Origin: Lactarius indigo
Lineage: Eukaryota; Basidiomycota; Agaricomycetes; Russulales; Russulaceae
Length of the DNA stretch: 64,000 nt
Assembly (NCBI GenBank): GCA_025766275.1
Contig: JAFKAC010000032.1
Coordinates: forward strand, 372,001-436,000
Direction of reading: 5' to 3'
Shown here in pieces: positions 1-12,326 of this stretch (position 1 is the stretch's first letter; each line of letters starts with the position of its first letter). A program made the translations under genes and the position numbers. The notes under the pieces were generated by a model. The model made no database searches and was not told the origin of the DNA. It saw only the letters and a program-made list of their open reading frames with translations.

Positions 1-945
1 AAATCGAGGTGGGTGAGACGTGAAGAGGGACTGGAGACATGTGGAAATAGGAAATAGCTGGTAGAGTTCAGACGCAACCCCAACAGCTTTTTAAAGCGAG
101 TGGAATCTACCGTGATGGTGGCAGCGGCCCTTTCGAAGGGAGAGCCACAGCGAAGTTGTGGAAAATGAGACTCGGTAAATAGCTTGAAGCGCCAACCGCG
201 TCGTACGAGAGAAAAAGTGACAGACGACGTTCTGTGGCATCCACGTGACCGTGCCTTTCACAGTAAGTCCGCAGACTGCAGTATTCGCCCCCTTCAAGTT
301 CTAACTTACTACAGTACAGTGAGGCGTGATTGAAGGTTAGGCAAAATATTACAGTAATACAGTAGCTAATGATTTTTATGAGATCCTTTACTTTTAAGCT
401 TTTTCTACTCATTGAAAGCTCGGAGCACCCATGAGTCTGATCTGCGATGCGCCTGTCCAGTATCGATATCTAGCAATCTGTACAAGTAGCCGTACCCGTT
501 TTTGTTTTTGCTTAAATAAATTTGACGGATTCTGACCATCGCCGATAGCGAAGAAAAACCGGACCCACGAGAACCCGCGCTTGATTGACATTGATAAGTT
601 ATCTGAACTCCTGCTGTGCAACACGTACAGGCCGCCGTATGTATTTCCTTCGAGTTCTTTGCGGTGGAGCGGCTCACCTGACTGCTGTCAATTTGATATG
701 CTAGGGGATTCCGTCATGAACTTGTGACTGCGGGTGTTGCGTGCATGTTACATCGGCCATCCAAGTTCCATCGATGTGAAGTAATTTGTTGGATTCCCCA
801 CACCTGCTGCGCACAAGCGACCAGAACACGGCTTATGACAGGACCATTACCTCATCCTATGGAATGCGGCTGTGTGGTACTGGCTCTTTTACAGTAAAAG
901 CTACTGTGGATTGTTAGCGACATCATGATACCCCATTCTAACACC
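1..945. other. Upstream copy of the BTB-array spacer, no gene seen
   Basis: I see no convincing gene here; the minus-strand open frames are short and lack splice or family support. From about 330 onward the sequence is a diverged copy of the spacer ahead of BTB copy D (about 10065-10745): both contain the run 'gcgcctgtcca', the 'cccgcgcttga' block and the final promoter block ending at the start codon. This makes it part of the array repeat unit rather than unique DNA. Confidence 0.6.
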
Positions 946-2571
946 ATGCCTATCCTCCCTCCTACACCGACTCAGAAAAAGAAAGAAATACACTCTCCTG
1001 CAACCTCTGGACCGATTGAGGTCGCATCCGACGAGACATCACTCGAGACATCACACTTCGATTTCCCTGGATCTGATATCGTCCTTCGCTCCTACGACTC
1101 CCATGATTTCCGGGTGCTTAGGGTTTACCTCGTCACTTGCTCCCCGGTATTTCAAGGGCTCATTCAAAGCATTTTAAACGCTTACAATGTCCCCAACGAT
1201 GTAAAGCAAGAACCGCTTCCGGTAGTCGAACTACCAGTAAGCAAGGCAATCCTTTACAGCCTCCTCACTTTCATATTCCCCGTCGCCCCCGTCCTTCCTT
1301 CTACCACAGAGAAGATCATGGAACTCCTAGCTGTGACTCAGGAGTATCAAATGGACTCAGCTATGATTCATATCCGAAATGCCATCGCTCGACAAGATCC
1401 GCCGTTCCTTCGCCCAGAGACTGCACTGCACATTTATTTCCTTGCACAGCAGCACGAACTTCGTCGAGAGGCGCTTCAGGCTGCACGAGTTACGTTGCGC
1501 CTCCCAATGACCATTGAGGGTTTGGGAGACAAGCTCGAATTCCATGGCTTGACAGGCGCTTATCTTCACGAGCTTTGGAAGTATCACCAGCAAGTTTGGA
1601 CAGATCTCAGATCAGGAATTCTTGAGTTTAGAAACTCTGGTTTACCACACGATATACAAGTTCTGCGTTGTTCAGGTCCTCGCACTGGTAACAATTCTTT
1701 TCCGCAATGGCTTGATGGCTACATCAGGTCCATAACGGATGCTCCTCATCTCTTCGAGCTCACCGAGTTCGAAAATGCACGGGCACGCCACGTCAAATCT
1801 GAGACTTATCGTTCTCAATCGTGTTCATGTGCGGACATACCCAGCCAGGTCATTCTCACCTTCTGGGACGCCATGACCACTGTCGTTCATGAGAGGATTA
1901 AAAAGGTACATTTAACTGCTACGATTATCCTTCGTCGCAACGACTAATACAAACATCAACAGGCAGATTCGACTCTGACTCTCGTGAAAGAAGAGCCAAC
2001 CTCCGGAAATTTGGATTCTCCGTCCGTGCCATCGTGTTTGGACATACCCGACGCGAATATTATAGTTCGGTCGTCTGACAATGTCAATTTTCATGTCCAC
2101 AAATCTGTGCTCGCCATGTCGTCACCATTCTTCAAAGCTCTGCTTTCTCTCCCCCAGCCACCCGATGACAAACTTGTAGACGGCCTTCCTGTAATCCAAT
2201 TGTCCGAGGACGCTGACCTGCTCAATAGCCTCATCTCATTGCTTTACCCCGTTTCCCCCGTCATACCTGGCTCTTATGAAAAGGTGTTCGCGTTACTCGC
2301 CGCTTGCCAGAAATATGACATGGAATCAGTTCAATCCAATATCCGTGACGGGATCAAACTCGGAACTTTTCCAGTGCCAGTGGAGGCTGAAGCCTTCCGT
2401 GCATACGCCATCGCGAGCAGCATGGGACTCATTCCAGAAATGGAGAGTGCAGCGCGTCTCACCTTGAAACTCCCGATGACATTCGAATCCCTTGGAGAAC
2501 AATTGCAGTCGTTCAAAGGGCGGGCATTGTGCGACCTCATTCGCTATCGCAAAAGTGGCGATAAAGTGTGA
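946..2571 (+). CDS. Two-module BTB/POZ protein, array copy A
   Basis: Exons 946-1905 and 1963-2571 give 522 aa. The 57 bp intron is phase 0, starts gtacat, contains the branch site gactaatac and ends caacag. Each exon encodes one BTB/POZ module. Module 1 has DIVLRSYDSHDF followed by CSPVFQ; module 2 has the fuller form NIIVRSSDNVNFHVHKS, then SSPFFKALLSLPQPP. BTB domains form homo- or heterodimers and often recruit cullin-3 or act in transcription; no second functional domain is visible, so the role is unknown. An in-frame ATG lies at 925, but all four neighbouring copies begin at the position equivalent to 946. The second module stops soon after CDLIRYRK, about 120 residues short of the related gene at 35866. 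Confidence 0.85.
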
Positions 2572-3803
2572 TGTACCTGACGAGGTCGATCATCGACCAA
2601 GTACAGGTCAGTCGGCTCTTCTATGTCGCCTCAAGATGGGTTACTCACCGCCGCCCGGACAGGTTCGACTAAGACGCATACAATCATGCTACTTTTTTTT
2701 TACGTATCCTTTTCCCACTGTACTGACAATTCCGCGGCCCATGGGCGACTGCGCATTTTGTGCATCTAGTCGTATTCTTACTCAATCTGTAACATGTAAC
2801 ATCACGACTCTGGTCCATGTGTCCATACCACTCTTGTCCGCACTTCTACCGATTGCCATCCTCCAACACTTCCGTTCAATCGTCTGGGGACTAGCAACAA
2901 GCTAATGCTGTGCGTAAACGTTGCGATCTTAGTTGGGCTAGCGATTTCATGAATGTCTTCCATCAGGATGTAATCGGGCTGCGGTACTACCTCTTCCACT
3001 GCGTCGTGAGCGCAGTGATATTGAATGATATTGAGCATCGATATGTCTGGTGCGAGACTGAATGTTTTGGGCGCGAGTCTAGGTGCAAGTAGCTGACAAA
3101 TCGCTAGCAAGCTCAGTGGGAAGGGTCGGCCCGGGTCCATCCGCCGCGGCCCGCGGATTCTTCGTGGTGGGCACATATTCCGCCTCCGTACCCACTAGCA
3201 AGAGGGCGACAATACCTTGGACAATACATTTCTTTGGCAACCATGAGACCGCCCCTCCATGTAACTTACTAGAGACACATACCCAAGATCAAATTCCTGT
3301 GCCCCTGAACAGCAAAATAGGCGTCTGTCAATCTGACCGCCTTTCCCTCCTACGTCCTGGCTCCTTCTGCGGAGTTCAAGTTGCGACCACAATGTAGCTC
3401 AGGTCCTTCGGCCCTGTTTACCGTTTCCTGTGTTGCTTCCGCGTAGCAGCTGACCCATGGAGGGGTGTTAGAAAGACGTGCGTATCCTACAAAAAAGTCA
3501 ACGCTTCTGGATTCTGGAATTCTATAAAGTAGGCGTTAATGCGGCGAAAACTCACCATTGATGCTCCCGGAGCTGTACAAGAGTTGGCTTCCGCCATGAC
3601 GCCAGAGCCATTCCACTAGTTAGTGCCACAGGATGTGAATCCCGGGGATCTCGGTCACCACAATGGCACAAGTTGACCAAGATGGTCATAATCGTGGTCG
3701 TAAGCGAGTATTTAGAAAATTGACACAGGACGATTTGAAGAAATAAGCGAAGAAGCAGCACTAAAATTGGTTTCCAGAACTGGAATAGCAAAGCGTAGCA
3801 CAG
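2572..3803. other. BTB-array spacer A-B, left part
   Basis: No gene is supported. The sequence at 2900-3130 matches the spacers at 7120-7350 and 12650-12900 (for example the stretches around 'gtgcgagact' or 'gtgcgagagtg'). The sequence from about 3590 to 3803 matches 9890-10070 upstream of copy D. Several short open frames cross it but none is conserved between spacers. Confidence 0.5.
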
Positions 3804-3818
3804 GAAGCGCATTGATAA
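3804..3818 (+). repeat. Left target-site duplication of the LINE
   Basis: Reads gaagcgcattgataa and is repeated exactly at 4648-4662, directly after the poly(A) tail. The last one or two A residues could belong to either the tail or the target. Confidence 0.85.
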
Positions 3819-4647
3819 CCGATGGAAGAAGCGCGGCTCATCCCCCAGTTTCGCCGCAACGTGGTTGGGGAACCACTTTCCTTTACTCACACTCACTCCG
3901 ACGTTCACCCTCCCCACCCCACCGAACACCACCCCCTCTGGCTGCAGGTCACAGCAGCCGAAAAAGAACCCTCAGGTCGTCGTCGCGCCAAACACACCAG
4001 GCGTAGCACCTCTACCCTTATGCAATTCGCCACGGACCACGCCTTCACGGGCACGTACGTCCAACGCTTCCGCAATAACAACCCTCCTGAGAACGCGTCT
4101 TACCCTTGCAGCGCGCCCCTCCGGACCGCGGAACACATCATTCACTCATGTCCGCGGTACCTTCAAAATCGCATCAATACCGGCATCCTTCGGTTTGCGG
4201 TCCTCCCTACGCCCCCTCTCTACCCATTCACCCTCCTCTTATCCGAGAAGAGGGGCGTAGGGAAACTACTCGATTTCTTTGACCAGACTCGCGCGCTCTC
4301 CAAGCCGGAATCCGGTCCCCCTATACCCGTGCCCCCCGAACCCGACTAGGTAGGTGCACACTGAGATTTGGTCCTCTCTGGTCTCGTTTCTCGTGACTAT
4401 CTAACCAGCGGCTAATCACCGCATATCTTAATTTACACGCTTCGGTTGTGACTGTATGCCCGGTGACCCTCGTGGTTGCCCTTCACTATTATTCTTCCCT
4501 GATTGTCTGGTTCCGTACTTACTTTCTTTCGGGGGCACCTCCCATGGACTAACGCGTTTCATAAATACGGCTTCGCTCTGCTGTGACTGGTCTGTAACTC
4601 TCTGTTGCGCATCCCAGAATAAATATTGATCCAAAAAAAAAAAAAAG
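3819..4647 (+). mobile_element. 5'-truncated LINE (non-LTR retrotransposon) 3' end with poly(A)
   Basis: The insert is 829 bp, ends in 14 A residues (4634-4647) and is bracketed by a perfect 15 bp direct repeat gaagcgcattgataa (3804-3818 and 4648-4662), the hallmark of target-primed insertion. Its only long frame, 3822-4349, matches the tail of an ORF2 polyprotein. It shows an ATDHAFTG segment, typical of the end of the RNase H or linker region, then a Cys/His cluster, PCSAPLRTAEHIIHSCPRY. The reverse transcriptase and endonuclease are missing, so the copy is dead on arrival. The paralogous spacer of copy D (about 10060-10090) is the empty site. Confidence 0.85.
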
Positions 4648-4662
4648 AAGCGCATTGATAAA
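4648..4662 (+). repeat. Right target-site duplication of the LINE
   Basis: Exact copy of 3804-3818, immediately after the 14-A tail. Beyond it the spacer resumes with the sequence that is continuous in the empty paralogous site upstream of copy D. Confidence 0.85.
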
Positions 4663-5208
4663 GCGATGATTAATGAATTGACGAGGCAATTCCCTTACTA
4701 CTTTTTAATGACACTGAGTTCGAAACATCCATACTATGGGCCCTCTAATTTGTGATTTGCATATCCAACATCTAGTAGTAGTACCAAGGAGTAGCACTGT
4801 GTACACATATTCAAAAGACCCGCGAGGGCCCGCGCTTGATTATTATTGATACAGTAAGTTATCTAAACACCTTCTGTACAACACGTGCAGTAAGTATCTC
4901 TGTCTTTGCAGCGCAGTGGTTCACCTGACTCCTGACAATTTTCTACGTCATAGTAGGTGACGGTGTCATGAACTTGTGACTGCAGATACACGTCATATCG
5001 GCCAGTCGACAACCCCCATTCCTGGTCCTAGTTCCATCGATATGGAGTTATTTGTTGGATTCCCCACACCTGCTGCGCACAAGCGGCTGGAACACAGCTC
5101 GTGACATGACTATTACCTCATCCTATGGTTGCGGCTGTGTGATACTGGCTCTGTTAAAAGCTACGTTGGATTGCCAGCGACGTCACCATATCCTACAATC
5201 CTAACATC

Positions 5209-6798
5209 ATGCCTATACTCCCTCCTGCAACCCCTGAACCGATCGAGGTCGCCTCAGATGAGACATTAGTACACTTCGATTTCCCTGGTTCGGATATCGT
5301 CCTTCGCTCTTACGACTCCCATGATTTTCGGGTGCCTAAGCTCTACATCGTTATTTGTTCCCCGGTACTTCAAGAGTTCATTAAAAGCGTTTCAAACACT
5401 TCCGATGGTGACTCGGAAAATCAATCGCTTCCGGTGGTCGAACTACCAGAGAGCAAGGCAATCCTTTACAGCCTCCTCACTTTCATATTCCCTGTCACTC
5501 CTGCCCTTCCTTCGACCACAGAGAAGATCATGGAGCTCCTAGCCGTGGCTCAGAAGTACCAAATGGGGTCAGTTATGACTCATATCCGAGGTGCCATCGC
5601 TCGACAAGATCCGTCGTTCCTTCGTCCAGAGACTGCACTACACGTATATTTCCTTGCACAACAGCACGAACTTCGTCAAGAGGCGCTTCAGGCTGCACGA
5701 GTTACGCTGCGCCTCTCAATGACCATCGAGGATTTGGGAGACAAGCTTGAATTCCCTGGCTCGACAGGCGCATACCTCCACGAGCTTTGGAAGTATCACC
5801 AGCAAGTTCGAACCGATCTCAAATCGAGTGTTCTTGAGTTTAGAAACTCTGGTTTACCCTACGACGTACAACTTCTGCGTTGTTCAGGTCCTCGCACTGG
5901 TAACCATTCTTTTCCACAATGGCTTGATGGTTACATCAGGTCCATAGCGGATGCTCCTCATCTCTTCGATCTCGTTGAGTTCGAAAATGCACGTGCATGC
6001 CACATCGGATCTGAGATCAAAGACACTCGCTATTCTCCAGTGTGTTCATGTGCGGAGATATCCAGCCACAGCCAGGTCATACGAGCTTTCTGGGGGGCCC
6101 TGACCGCTGTCGTTCATAGGGCGATAGAAAAGGTACGTAGAATTGTTCTGACTAGCCTTTATCACGATAACTAATACAAATACCAACAGGCAGATTCAAC
6201 TCTGACTCTCGTGAAAGAAGAGCCAACCTCCGGAAACTCAGACCCTCCATCCGTCCCATTATGTTTGGACACACCCGATGCGAATATTATAGTTCGGTCG
6301 TCTGACAATGTCAATTTCCATGTCCACAAGTCACTGTTCGCCATGTCGTCACCAATTTTTAAAGATCTGCTTTCTCTCCCCCAACCACCCGATGACGAAC
6401 TCGTAGATGGCCTCCCTGTAATCCAATTGTCCGAGGACGCTGACCTTCTGAATAGCCTCGTCTCATTGATCTACCCCATCGCCCCCGTCATACCCAGCTC
6501 TTATGAAAAGGTGTTCGCGTTACTCGCTGCCTGCCAGAAATACGACATGGAATCGGTTCAATCCAATATTCGGGCCTGGATCAAACTTGGAACATTTCCT
6601 GCGCCAGTTGAGGCAGAAGCGTTCCATGCATGTGCGATCGCGGGCAGCTTGGGGCTTGCTCCAGAATTAGAGCATGCGGCCCGTCTCACCTTGGGTCGCC
6701 CGATAACATTCGAATCCCTCGGAGAACAATTGCCATCGTTCAAAGGTCGGGCACTGTGTGACCTCATTCGCTATCGCAAGCGCGGCAAGAAAGTGTGA
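5209..6798 (+). CDS. Two-module BTB/POZ protein, array copy B
   Basis: Exons 5209-6132 and 6190-6798 give 510 aa; the 57 bp phase-0 intron begins gtacgt and ends caacag. Module 1 (about residues 20-125) contains DIVLRSYDSHDF and ICSPVLQEF. It is followed by an all-helical tail with Cys residues (VCSCAEIS) and ends VVHRAIEK at the splice site. Module 2 begins ADSTLTLVKEE and carries the canonical BTB pocket stretch VHKSLFAMSSPIF. It stops at RYRKRGKKV, shortly after the BTB and first helices. Copy B together with copy C corresponds block for block to D plus E. Loss of the second-module tail is shared by all array members, so it predates the duplications. Confidence 0.85.
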
Positions 6799-7745
6799 CC
6801 TAAGTACAAGTCAGTCGGGTCTTCTGTGTTGTTTCAAGGTTATTCACCTCCGTCTGGAGAAATTCGAGGGCGCATACAATCTATGCTACCGTTGTTTACA
6901 TATTCCTTTTTTCCCACTGTACACGGGCAATTCTGCATCCGTGGGCGACTGCGCATTTAGTCACGCTCTTACCCAATCTGTAACATCACGATTCCAGTCC
7001 ATGCGTCCATACTAACTTACTCTCGTCCGCCGCGGCACATCTACCTATTTCATCATCCAGCACTCCCACTCGGTCGTCTGGAAGCCGTTCAAATTGCCAA
7101 GCCAAAGCTACGCGTAAACATTTCAATCTTCGGTCAGGCTATTAGCTCCTTCATGAAAATATCCACAACGGCGTTTACTCCCACCGAGACGTAATGGAAT
7201 TATAGTGTTCCCTCTTCTACCACATCACGAACGTAGTGGTCAAGGTAGTGGTATTGAGTGTCAATATATTTAGTGCGAGAGTGAAAGATGTCCTTCGTGA
7301 CTCGGAGTGCAGATGCTGACATATTATCGGCTAGCAGCAGGAACTTGAAGGGTCGGTCATTCGAGGTCCTGCGCTTAATTATTATCGATAGGTTATCTTA
7401 ACTTCTGCTGTGCAGCACGTACAGTATATGTTTCCTTCTTTGCGGTGCAACGGCTCACCTGACCGCTGGGACTTTGCTATGTTAGGTGATGCTGTTATGA
7501 ACTTGTGACTGCGGGTGCTGCGTGCACGTCAGATCGACCATTTGACAGCACCCTTTCTCAATCCACGTTCCATCGATGTGAGATAGTTTGTTGGATTCCC
7601 CACACCTGCTGCGCACGAGCGGCTGGAATACGGCTCGTGACATGACCATTACCTCATCCTATTTCTTGCGGCTGTGTGATTGTGGCTCTTTTAAAAGCTA
7701 CATTGAACTGCCAGCGGAATCGCGATACCCTACAATCACAACACC
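6799..7745. other. BTB-array spacer B-C
   Basis: Contains no gene. It is collinear with the D-E spacer (12327-13282): both contain 'ggtcaggctattagctcctt', the 'gacgtaatgga' segment and an identical run of promoter blocks. Equal length and order support a block duplication of B-C to D-E (or the reverse). Confidence 0.7.
7590..7745 (+). promoter_or_regulatory. Conserved promoter block of the BTB array
   Basis: About 155 bp ahead of the start codon is strongly conserved in all five array copies (about 790-945, 5052-5208, 7590-7745, 10587-10745, 13127-13282). It carries 'cacctgctgcgca' about 135 bp upstream, a 'cattacctcatcctat' block, 'gcggctgtgtg', and an A/T-rich core, cttttaaaag, about 50 bp before the ATG that could act as the TATA element. 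Copies A, B and D have small changes in this core. Conservation shows shared ancestry; co-regulation is inferred. Confidence 0.6.
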
Positions 7746-9320
7746 ATGCCTATACTCCCTCCTGCAACCCCTGAACTGATCGAGGTCGCCTCAGACGAGA
7801 CACTACACTTCGATTTCCCTGGATCAGATATCGTCCTTCGCTCTTACGACTCCCATGATTTTCGGGTGCCTAAGCTCTACATCGTTATTTGTTCCCCGGT
7901 ACTCCAAGAGCTCATCAAAAGTGTTTCAAACACTTCCGATGGTGACTCGGAAAAGCAATCGCTTCCGGTGGTCGAACTACCAGAGAGCAAGGCAATCCTT
8001 TACAACCTCCTCACTTTCATATTCCCCGTCACTCCTGCCCTTCCTTCGACCACGGAGAAGATCATGGAGCTCCTAGCCGTGGCTCAGAAGTATCAAATGG
8101 GGTCAGTTATGACTCATATCCGAGGTGCCATCGCTCGACAAGATCCGTCGTTCCTTCGTCCAGAGACTGCACTACACGTATATTTCCTTGCACAACAGCA
8201 CGAACTTCGTCAAGAGGCGCTTCAGGCTGCGCGAGTTACGCTGCGCCTCTCAATGACCATCGAGGGTTTGGGAGACATGCTCGAATTCCCCGGCTCGACA
8301 GGCGCATATCTTCACGAGCTTTGGAAGTATCACCAGAAAGTTCGAACAGATCTCAAATCAGGAGTTCTTGAGTTCTCTGGTTTACCCCACGATATAAGAG
8401 TTCTGCGTTGTTCAAGTTCCCGCTCTGGTAACTACTCTCTTCCGCAATGGCTTGACTATTACATCAAGTCCATAGCGGAGGCTCCCCATCTCTTCGATCT
8501 CACCGAGTTCGAAAATGCACGGGGACGCCACATCAAATCTGAGATCACTAACATCCATTATTATCAATCGTGTTCATGTGTGGACATGTCTGGCCAGGTC
8601 ATACGCACTTTCTGGGAGGCCCTGACCGCTGTTGTTCATAGGGCGATAGAAAAGGTACGTAGAACTGCTGTGACTAGCCTTCATCGCGATAAATAATTCA
8701 GACACCCACAGGCAGATTCAACTCTGACTCTCGTGAAAGAAGAGCCGATCTCCGGAAACTCCGATCCTCCATCCGTCCCATTGTGTTTGGACATTCCCGA
8801 TCCAAATATTATAGTTCGGTCATCTGACAATGTCAATTACCGTGTCCACAAGACATTGCTTGCCATGTCGTCACCATTCTTCAAAGACCTGCTTTCTCTC
8901 CCCCAGCCACCCGACGACGAACTTGTAGACGGCCTTCCTGTAATCCAATTGTCCGAGGACGCTGACCTGCTCAATAGCCTCATATCGTTGCTTTACCCCA
9001 TTTCCCCCGTCATACCCAGCTCTTACGAAAAGGTGTTCGCGCTACTTGCCACCTGCCAGAAATATGACATGGAATCGGTTCAATCCAATATTCGGGCCGG
9101 GATCAAAGTTGGAACGTTTCCTGCGCCAGTTGAGGCCGAAGCGTTCCGTGCATGTGCGATCTCAGGCAGCCTTGGGCTTGCTCCAGAATTGGAGGATGCG
9201 GCCCGTCTCACCTTGGGTCACCCGATAACATTCGAATCTCTTGGAGAACAATTGCGGTCGTTCAAAGGGCGGGCACTGTGCGACCTCGTTCGCTATCGCA
9301 AACGTGGCAATAGCGTGTGA
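7746..9320 (+). CDS. Two-module BTB/POZ protein, array copy C
   Basis: Exons 7746-8654 and 8712-9320 give 505 aa; the intron is 57 bp, phase 0, gtacgt...cacag. Module 1 is nearly identical to copy B but lacks a few residues in the helical tail (VLEFSGLPHD where the others have an extra RNS). Module 2 has VHKTLLAMSSPFFKD and ends RYRKRGNSV. No signal peptide or membrane segment is present, so a nuclear or cytosolic adaptor role is likely, as for other BTB proteins. The substrate or partner cannot be named from sequence. Confidence 0.85.
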
Positions 9321-10745
9321 TGTACCTGACGATTCGGACAACGATCGTCGACTAAGGCGCATACAACCTTTGCTACTATCTTTTACATATCCTTTTTCCC
9401 ACTGTACACTGGCAGTTCTGCGTCCCTTGGGCGACTGAGCATTTAGGCATACTCCTACCCAATTTGTAACACCCTGATTCCGCTCCATGCATCCATAATA
9501 CCCTTGTCCACACTCCTACCAATTACACACAATACCATTCCCCTTTCATGACGTGCAATTTTACGCAGAAGGTGCAGAGATCCGGAGTGAAATGATCCTG
9601 GAAAAGGGCTTACGCATGCGGTTAATAGCTCTTCTTCAACGATTCTCGATGAGTAGCAGCTCTCAAGAATCACACGCACTACTATTCCTACTTCCGCATG
9701 TATGTCGTGGCAAGCACGACTTCCTGGAAGACGTTGACCCGAATGGCATGCACGATGAGGCCTATGAGGTGAGATATCTTTAATCGACGATCGATCACGA
9801 TACTAAAGAAAGTCTGGAATTTAGCATCGTGGGAACCAACGCCATACTAACGCCTCTGCGATCTGGGCTCATTCCTATGCCCCACATCTAATTCTGGCGA
9901 CCGCGGCTAACCACGCGTTTGGTCCTGGGAATCTGGGTCGCCACAACCTGACCATAACGGTCATAATAGAGTATTTAGACGGACCCATATAGCCCGTTTC
10001 GAAGGAACAAGCGAAGAAACTGTACTTGATTTGGTTTCCAGCACCGGAGTAGCAAAGCGTGGCATAGGAAGTGAGGCGTTGTTGAAGGTGAGGCGCACCA
10101 TTACACTAATTGATGATTTGATGAGGCAATTCCCTTGCTTTTGAGGACGCTTTTCTGTTCACGGAAATTTCGAATAATCCGCATGGCTGCTCTAATCTGC
10201 GGTGCGCCTGTCCAATATCTAGTGATACCGTACTAGTACCAAGAGTAGTACTTGTACGCGTTTTGTTTTCAAAAGGCTCGATGGATTCTGATTGTAGCCG
10301 ACAACCAGACGCGTGAGGCCTGCGTGAGGACCCGCGCTTGATAAGATATATGAATTCTTGCTGTGAAACACGTACAGTGTATACCGTATTTCTATCTTTG
10401 CGGCGCAGTCTTGGACGGCGCAGTGGCTCTCAGGCTGTCTGGCAATTTGCTATGTTACTGTAGGTGATGCCGTCATGAACATGTGACTGCAGGTGCTGCG
10501 TCCATACAGGTCACGTCAACCATTTACAGTAACAGCGCCGTTTCCCACTGGCAGTCCGCCGTTTCCCGATCTTCTAGTCGATGCGAGGTAATTTGCTTGT
10601 ATTCTCTACACCTGCTGCGCATGGGCGGCTCGAACGCGACTTGTGACATAGCAATGGCCTCATCCTATGGCCTGCGGCTGCGATCTACTGGCTCTTTTAA
10701 GAGCTACAATGGATTGCTAGCGACATACCCCACAATTTGAACGCC
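9321..10745. other. BTB-array spacer C-D, long form
   Basis: No gene is supported. From about 9890 it parallels the A-B spacer, and at 10060-10140 it preserves the un-inserted target of the LINE found between A and B. The stretch 9480-9880 has no counterpart that I could see in the other spacers and no recognisable coding signal. Confidence 0.5.
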
Positions 10746-12326
10746 ATGTCTACACTCCCTCCCGCAACCCCTGGGCCGAACAAGGTCACTTCAGATGAGA
10801 GATTACACTTCGATTTCCCTGGATCAGATATCGTCCTTCGCTCTTACGACTCCCATGATTTTCGGGTGCCTAAGCTCAACATCGTCATTTGTTCCCCTGT
10901 ACTTCAAAAGCTCATTAAAAGCGTTTCAAACACTTCCCACGATGAAAAGCAACCGCTTCCGGTGGTCAACTTACCAGAAAGCAAGACAACCCTTTACAGC
11001 CTCCTCACTTTCATATTCCCCGTCGCTCCCATCCTTCCTTCGACCACGGAGAAGATCATGGAACTCCTAGCCGTGGCTCAGAAGTATCAAATGGACTCGG
11101 TTATGACTCACGTCCGAGGTGCCATTTCTCGACAAGATCCGCCATTCCTTCGTCCAGAGACTGCACTGCACGTATATTTCCTTGCACAACAGCACCAACT
11201 TCTTCAAGAGGCGCTTCAGGCTGCGCGTGTCACATTGCGCCTCTCAATGGTTATCGAGGATTTGGGAGACAAGCTCGAATTCCCTGGCTCTACAGGCGCT
11301 TATCTTCACGAGCTTTGGAAGTATCACCAGCAAGTTCGAACCAATCTCAAATCGAGTGTCCTCGAGTTTAGAAACTCTGGTTTACCCCACGATATAAATG
11401 TTCTGCGTTGTTCTGGACCTCGCTCTCGTAACCATTCTTTTCCGCCATGGCTTGACTATTACATTAAGTCCATAGCGGATGCTCCTCATCTCTTCGATCT
11501 CGTCGAGTTCGAAGATGCACGGGCACGCCACATCGGATCTGAGATCTCAAGCACTCACTATTCTCCAGTGTGTTCATGTGTGGAGATATCCAGCCACAGC
11601 CAGGTCATACGCACTTTCTGGGAGGCCCTGACAACTGTCATTCATAGGGCGATAGAAAAGGTACGTATAACTGCTGTGACTAGGCTTCATCGTGATAACT
11701 AATCCGAACACCCACAGGCAGATTCAATTCTGACTCTTGTGAAGGAGGAGTCAACCTCCGAAAACACGGAACCTCCATCTGTCCCATTGTGTTTGGACAC
11801 ACCCGACGCGAATATTATAGTTCGGTCATCTGACAAAGTCGATTTCCATGTCCACAAGTCACTGTTCGCCATGTCGTCACCATTCTTCAAAGACCTGCTT
11901 TCTCTCCCCCAGCCACCCGACGACGAACTTGTAGACGGCCTTCCTGTAATCCAATTGTCAGAGGACGCTGACCTGCTCAATAGCCTCATCTCATTGATCT
12001 ACCCCATTGCCCCCGCCATACCCAGTTCTTACGAAAAGGTGTTCGCATTACTCGCCGCCTGCCAGAAATACGACATGGAATTAGTGCAATCCAATATTCG
12101 TGTCGGGATCAAACTTGGAACATTTCCTACGCCAGTTGAGACCGAAGCATTCCGTGCATGTGCCATCGCGGGCAGCTTGGGGCTTGCTCCAGAATTAGAG
12201 CATGCGGCCCGTCTCACCTTAGGTCGCTCAATGACATTCGAATCTCTCGGAGATCAATTGCAATCGTTCAGAGGGCGGGCACTGTGCGACCTCGTTCGGT
12301 ATCGCAAATGCGGAAATAAAGTGTGA
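10746..12326 (+). CDS. Two-module BTB/POZ protein, array copy D
   Basis: Exons 10746-11660 and 11718-12326 give 507 aa with a 57 bp phase-0 intron (gtacgt...cacag). The ATG at 10746 (MSTLPPATPG) aligns with the starts of the other copies. Module 1 carries DIVLRSYDSHDF and ends VIHRAIEK; module 2 carries VHKSLFAMSSPFFKD and stops at RYRKCGNKV. The short loop after the first BTB helices (NTSHDEKQPLP) differs from B and C (NTSDGDSE...), and from A and E (VPN..KQEPLP). This loop is useful for ordering the duplications. Confidence 0.85.

Noticed and set aside
1984..2571. Second BTB exon read as an independent gene starting at GTG (also at 6211, 8733, 11739, 14283)
   Set aside because: There is no ATG at these points, and an in-phase intron with branch site joins each one to the preceding exon in every copy.
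9553..9783. 76-residue plus-strand open frame in the C-D spacer
   Set aside because: Not present in the other spacers, no family resemblance, no splice or promoter support.
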